64,000 bases of DNA, taken from the NCBI GenBank assembly GCA_030015575.1, contig JASDDO010000001.1, positions 325,843,595-325,907,594 on the forward strand. Direction: 5' to 3'. The notes under the pieces are model-generated. The model was not told where the DNA came from. It saw only the letters and a program-made list of their open reading frames with translations, and did not search any database. Shown in pieces: positions 60,146 to 64,000 of this stretch. The DNA comes from Agapanthus africanus (Eukaryota; Streptophyta; Magnoliopsida; Asparagales; Amaryllidaceae). Numbering within the stretch: position 1 is the stretch's first letter; each line of letters opens with the position of its first letter. Position numbers and translations under genes: made by a program.

Positions 60146-62472
60146 ATGTCTGCTGATCTGTCATTCCCGTTCTTCCGATCAGAGGGAGGTTTCCCTGAGG
60201 CGCCAGTTGACCGGGAGGTTTTCGCTCTGATTAAGGATCACGACCCGAAGCATAAGAACCTTCATCTATGGGGCAGATGGTATAATGAAATCATCAAGGG
60301 TCGCCGAAGCTTCTGTTGCGCGACACCGTCAGTGCCAATCTCGTCGATCCCATATGCGGATGCACCCCCGGTGAACTATGCCGTGGAGGTTGTAAATTGG
60401 AATTCGGAGGATCTTCTTCATCCTTCGATCGCCGCCATTCTCGTACAGCCGCCGGCAGCCGTGGACATTTTAGGGCGGCGCATATGCCAGGGTGAGGCGC
60501 GCTCTTGGGGACAAGCTTATAACCTCGGATTGACCCCTCGACAATCGGCCGGGTATTTTCCGTGGGCTAGGTATATCTTGTCAGCAAAGAAGACACATTT
60601 GATGAAGATTGGTCTGTACCCCGCGGTCTACGCTTCGCTCTTTGAGTACCCTGCTCCTCCGACGTGGTAGGTTAAGGCATTCGTGGAACAATGGAACACC
60701 CCCACCCATACTTTTCTTCTGACGGACAGGGAAGTCACCATTCCCTTGGAAGAATTCGCTGAGATTTCCGGCCTACCAGCGAGGGGAGAGCATTATGAAA
60801 AGTTACTTCCTCCTGACGAGTATGTCTTCGCCACCAAGCCACTGGTAATGGGCCTAACACCAGAGAATGCTATTCAGCACTAGTTTCCAAGCCCGGTGAA
60901 GGTGCTGAATATATATATGAAGGTCTCTATTTGGAATCGGGAGTCCGGGAAGTTAGTTTTGCAGATTTTATCACCCGCTTCCTTCGACCGGAGATTCTAT
61001 CGCAGCAGAGTGAAAAGTTCGCCAAGCTCGACGACCCCTTCGGCTTCGGCTTAGATCGTCGACCAGTATTGGAGGACGACCAAAAAAGTTTCTACCTTCC
61101 AGATGCCGCCATCATGCCCTTATCAGAAATCGCCGCCCCGGGCATTGATGAGGAGACCATCTTTCTAGGGTTTCTGGGATTATGGCTGTGCTGGTTCGCG
61201 CTCCCCATGCACCCGCGTTACATGAGTCCCTCGGTCTTCTACCCAGCGCATCGGATGGTGGCTGGTATACAGTTGTCGATTGGGATCACCGGGCTGGCTC
61301 ACCTATACCATGGACTCAGCGTGGCGGCAGACGCAAATGAGCCCGGGGAGCAACCTTCCAATTTCCGGATGCACTACTTCATTTCGTGGATGGAAATGCA
61401 TGTGCTCGGGGTATTCGGCATTAATAAGAGCCCCTCGTTTTTTGAGAAGTGCAGACTCCCAAGAGTTATGCATCTGATTGGCGCCTCGATTGTGAATCCG
61501 TCTCCACGGGAGGCTAGGAGGTTACTTCTTCGTCCACACATGGTCGGAGCGAGGATTTCATTCATGGACAAAGTCGTGACCATCGGCTCGGAGACCTCCA
61601 AGGAGGTGTTGGCACTGCGTAATGGTTTCAAGGACGGGGCCTCCGTATTGAAAGCCCGGGAGATTCTTCACTTATACTCCATCCGGCCGGGCTTCCTGGT
61701 GTTCAGGCAAAATGACATGGCGCTCTTCATGAGGTACAACCCCCATCGGTTCACCCAATAATCAAGCTATAACCAGGGGGTCCCACTGGAGGCGTTTTTG
61801 GAAGAGCCCGCGGCCACCAGGGAGGGGATACAGAGCGCGCTGCACCATTTTATCCAACTGAACACGGTCTCCCACTTCTTTATCAGCGAGCCGAGCTGCG
61901 TCCCCCGGGCCCTCAACGTGTACGTGGCTTGGTACGCACACGCGATGGGTTCCATCATCCGGAAAGAGAAGCGGTTGTTGGTTGACCGCAAGGGTGTGCC
62001 CCTGGCAGCGACCGTAAAGCTCCCCTGAGGCCAAGGATCTCTGTCATTTCTCCGCTGAGAGATGCTGGAACTGAGCCACTGCGCATGCTGAGCCCTCCGC
62101 ACGGATTGCCTCATGATACCGTGGACGTACCCCCAGCGCCCCATGATCCGGTGGAGATGATGAATGTGGTTTCGCCTGAGTCTGGTGCGGGCTCGGACAT
62201 CGGGACCCGCCGCCCTAAGGTGCCCACAAAGCGCAAGTTGATTTTGGGTGCGACCGGGGTCCGCGCGCAGAAGAGGAAGAAAAATTTGATTCTTTCTCTC
62301 GATGCTGTCCTCGGCTTAGAGCCTCAGGCCCCTCTCACCGAAGGCTTAATCGAATACGGGAGCAAAGAGGGTTTCTTGGTAGATCCAGCAGACACTGATA
62401 TGGCAGCCGCCATCGCGGCTTCTGAGCGATCGGCAAGGCTCGAAGCATGGTTGGCTGAGGTCACGCAATCAA
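60146..62472 (+). pseudogene. Plant mobile domain (PMD, aminotransferase-like) gene, main part, antisense cargo of I
   Basis: The start ATG follows the splice acceptor (MSADLSFPFF). The region around 60690-60790 has the PMD hallmark, a W-N-x-x-THTFLL...PLEEFAEISGLP segment, and 61000-61760 continues the family fold (FLGLWLCWFALP, YFISWMEMHVLG, LHLYSIRPGF). The end is basic (PTKRK, KKRK-type) and could be a nuclear signal. PMD proteins are nuclear factors linked to silencing (MAIL1, MAIN) or are carried by transposons. This copy has several breaks (about four), so it is a fossil. Its strand is opposite to element I, fitting a Tat-type antisense extra gene. A host gene trapped next to I is the alternative. 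Confidence 0.6.
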
Positions 62473-62553
62473 GTAATCACTAGTTGCATTCTTCATCATT
62501 TTATCGTACTTTTATCATTGTCTTTGACTAACGCTTTTCCTTTTTTGAAACAG

Positions 62554-62634
62554 GCATTTCTACCGAAGAAGCCATCGCTGCTTCTCTCAAAACCTTCCAG
62601 GAGGAGGAGAAGAAACGTGCTCTATCGGGCGTTG
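62554..62634 (+). pseudogene. PMD gene, small exon
   Basis: Flanked by introns 62473-62553 (81 bp) and 62635-62706 (72 bp), both GT-AG. It encodes an acidic and basic helix-like stretch (EEAIAASLKTFQEEEKK). Phase 1 at both ends. Confidence 0.55.
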
Positions 62635-62706
62635 GTACATCTCGGCCCACAGAGTCTTTATTTTCCTTTTTATGGCCAATCTAATCATTTCTTTGTCTCT
62701 TTGCAG

Positions 62707-63090
62707 GGGCCGCGGGATCTACTGCGCGAGCAGATGCGGGGATTCTCCCCGGGCCAGCTACCGATGTTCCGGCCTCTTCGGAATTGCCGTAAGAGACCCG
62801 ACTCAAAAAGCCGATGATGGATGTCTTGAAGGCTCTGGAGGCAACTCTAAACGCGGACGGCGATGCCTTGCTGAAGGAGGCTTCCAAGAGGTCCGTCGTG
62901 GTGGCCCGGGAGGAGAGGAAGCGATTGAGGCGCGCAGCGAAGGAGCGTAGCGCTGCTTTGGCTGTGGGAGCGGGCCCAAGCGCTGTTACTCCCGCTGCTA
63001 CTCCTCAAGAAGAGTCCCCGGTCGCCTTGTCTACAACTTATAGACAGGCGATGCGTGTGGTTCGGGTGTCCAGCGATCGATCCACCTCAG
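62707..63090 (+). pseudogene. PMD gene, exon with coiled-coil-like segment
   Basis: After the acceptor TTTGCAG. Positions 62815-62960 encode charged, leucine- and arginine-rich sequence (VAREERKRLRRAAKER), probably helical. Ends CACCTCAG before GTAATG. Confidence 0.5.
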
Positions 63091-63160
63091 GTAATGTGTC
63101 TTTCGAGACCTTGTTGTAAGAGTTGTAAAACTATCGGTTCTTATACATCTTGTCCTGCAG

Positions 63161-63664
63161 GGCCAAGTCCAACTGAAGGAGCGACGGAAACCGTCGTGCC
63201 TGAGGGGACGGTGGAAAAGGTAGCAGCTGAACCCGAGGCGACGGTAGGTGGTGCAATTGTAGTCGCCGGGTCTGAGCTAGTGGCTGACGAGACAGTCACG
63301 CCTACTATGCTCGAGAAGGCTGCTGATGCCGAGCCCGAGGTAGTGGCCAATGAGACGGCTGCAATAACCGAGCCTGGGGCAGCAGCGGATGGAGCGACTA
63401 AGACCGACGACCCTATGGCAACGATGGATGAGAGGGTCGCGACCGCTGAGCCCGAGGGAGTTGCAGGTGAGACGAGCATGATTCCCGAGGATGAGCCGGC
63501 CGCTCTTTCTCCGATCATTGCTCTCCCCGCTTACGGTCCTCCACCGTCTCCTGGCCTCGCGAGCACAATGACGGTTCCCATAGAGTATGGCGATAAAACA
63601 ACGGGGGGTGGACCCGTGTCAATGGAGGAGGGAGACGCCTCCGTTTCGGCTGGTGACTCATCAG
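63161..63664 (+). pseudogene. PMD gene, Ala/Glu/Thr/Val-rich exon
   Basis: Introns 63091-63160 (70 bp) and 63665-63738 (74 bp) flank it. It is low-complexity with repeated AEPE, ETV and VVA words, and proline-rich near its end. Such variable tails are common in PMD proteins of this type. Confidence 0.55.
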
Positions 63665-63738
63665 GTAAATTTTGGGTTACCGTCCATTTCTTTTTTCTGC
63701 AACCTTTCCTGACAGGGCTTATCTTGTTTCCAACGCAG

Positions 63739-63843
63739 GCGCGGCCAGTGCTGATGCCCCTTTGCTAGAGGGAGCACCGTCAGTTACTGCCTTTACGGTG
63801 GCCACTTCTTTACCTTCTCTCGCACCGTCGCAAATGTTGGAAG
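63739..63843 (+). pseudogene. PMD gene, small exon
   Basis: Begins after AACGCAG and encodes Ala/Ser/Pro-rich sequence; followed by intron 63844-63920 (77 bp, ending TTTGCAG). Confidence 0.5.
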
Positions 63844-63920
63844 GTATAGATTTGTGACTTATCAGTCTTATCTTGGCTGCATAATTTATGTACTGATGTC
63901 ATACTATTGCGTCTTTGCAG

Positions 63921-64000
63921 GAGTACTTTTTGATCACCTTTACCAGGTGCTGCACCCGCACTTCTCCTTCCCGTCAGAGCTTGCTTCCTCCAGTGGCGCT
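63921..64000 (+). pseudogene. PMD gene, exon running off the window
   Basis: Opens with VLFDHLYQVLHPHFSFP in the same phase as the earlier exons. The gene continues to the right. Confidence 0.5.

Larger units (their letters stand above)
25131..64000 (-). mobile_element. Element I: large Ty3/Gypsy, probable Tat/Ogre lineage, interrupted by C
   Basis: The - strand element has its 3' LTR at 25131-27001 and a purine tract at 27002-27013. Its interior continues right in two blocks, 27014-29956 and 59282-64000, separated by element C. The interior shows a long region with several tandem arrays and then a gene antisense to the element (PMD, from 60146 on the + strand). Both are known traits of Tat-lineage elements between pol and the 3' LTR. 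Pol and the 5' LTR would lie right of the window, so lineage is inferred from layout, not from pol. State: partial in view; its cargo gene has several breaks. Confidence 0.6.

Noticed and set aside
63141-63518. 125-codon - strand frame rich in Ser, Ala and Thr
   Set aside because: Mirror of the low-complexity PMD exon on the + strand, which has splice sites at both ends.

Overview
This window comes from a repeat-rich flowering-plant nuclear genome; the species cannot be told from it. Plant signs are Ty1/Copia and Ty3/Gypsy LTR retrotransposons with primer sites matching plant initiator tRNA-Met, short GT-AG introns, and a plant mobile domain (PMD) gene. I see no ordinary single-copy host gene, no tRNA or rRNA gene and no CRISPR array. 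Almost every base belongs to LTR retrotransposons inserted into one another.

Left part (1-25130). Element A (Copia, + strand, 1-5747, cut by the window start) sits inside E (Ty3, - strand, 5748-12976, LTR about 4.6 kb). Next comes G, an old Copia fragment (12977-15697), entered by F (Ty3, + strand, 15698-23954, same family as E). F's second LTR is entered by H (23955-25130), a third member of that family.

Right part (25131-64000). H is entered by I, a large - strand Ty3 element of probable Tat/Ogre type. Its 3' LTR is 25131-27001 and it runs off the right edge. I is split by C (Copia, - strand, 29957-59281). C is split in turn by B (Copia, + strand, 33174-41989, perfect 5-bp target duplication) and by D (Copia, + strand, 46693-57276, inside C's 5' LTR). 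The order of insertion is G, F, H, I, C, then B and D: six levels.

D is the only copy with a nearly whole gag-pol (51265-55191) and LTRs about 1% different. A, B and C form a related family whose shared interior is coding-dead, so they probably moved with proteins from a relative such as D.

The most interesting cargo is on the + strand of I, antisense to the element: a PMD gene starting at 60146. It has its own TATA box and G-box promoter, a 650-bp 5' UTR intron, and a string of small exons separated by 70-81-bp introns. Extra antisense genes between pol and the 3' LTR are known in Tat-lineage elements.

The second standout is RNA structure. The 5' leaders of four divergent Copia copies (G, B, C, D) share a 9-bp stem in which five of nine base pairs change in a compensatory way, plus an invariant 18-nt hairpin sequence. 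Three of them also have a pair of GC-rich palindromes near the primer site, and G has two strong hairpins in the same place.
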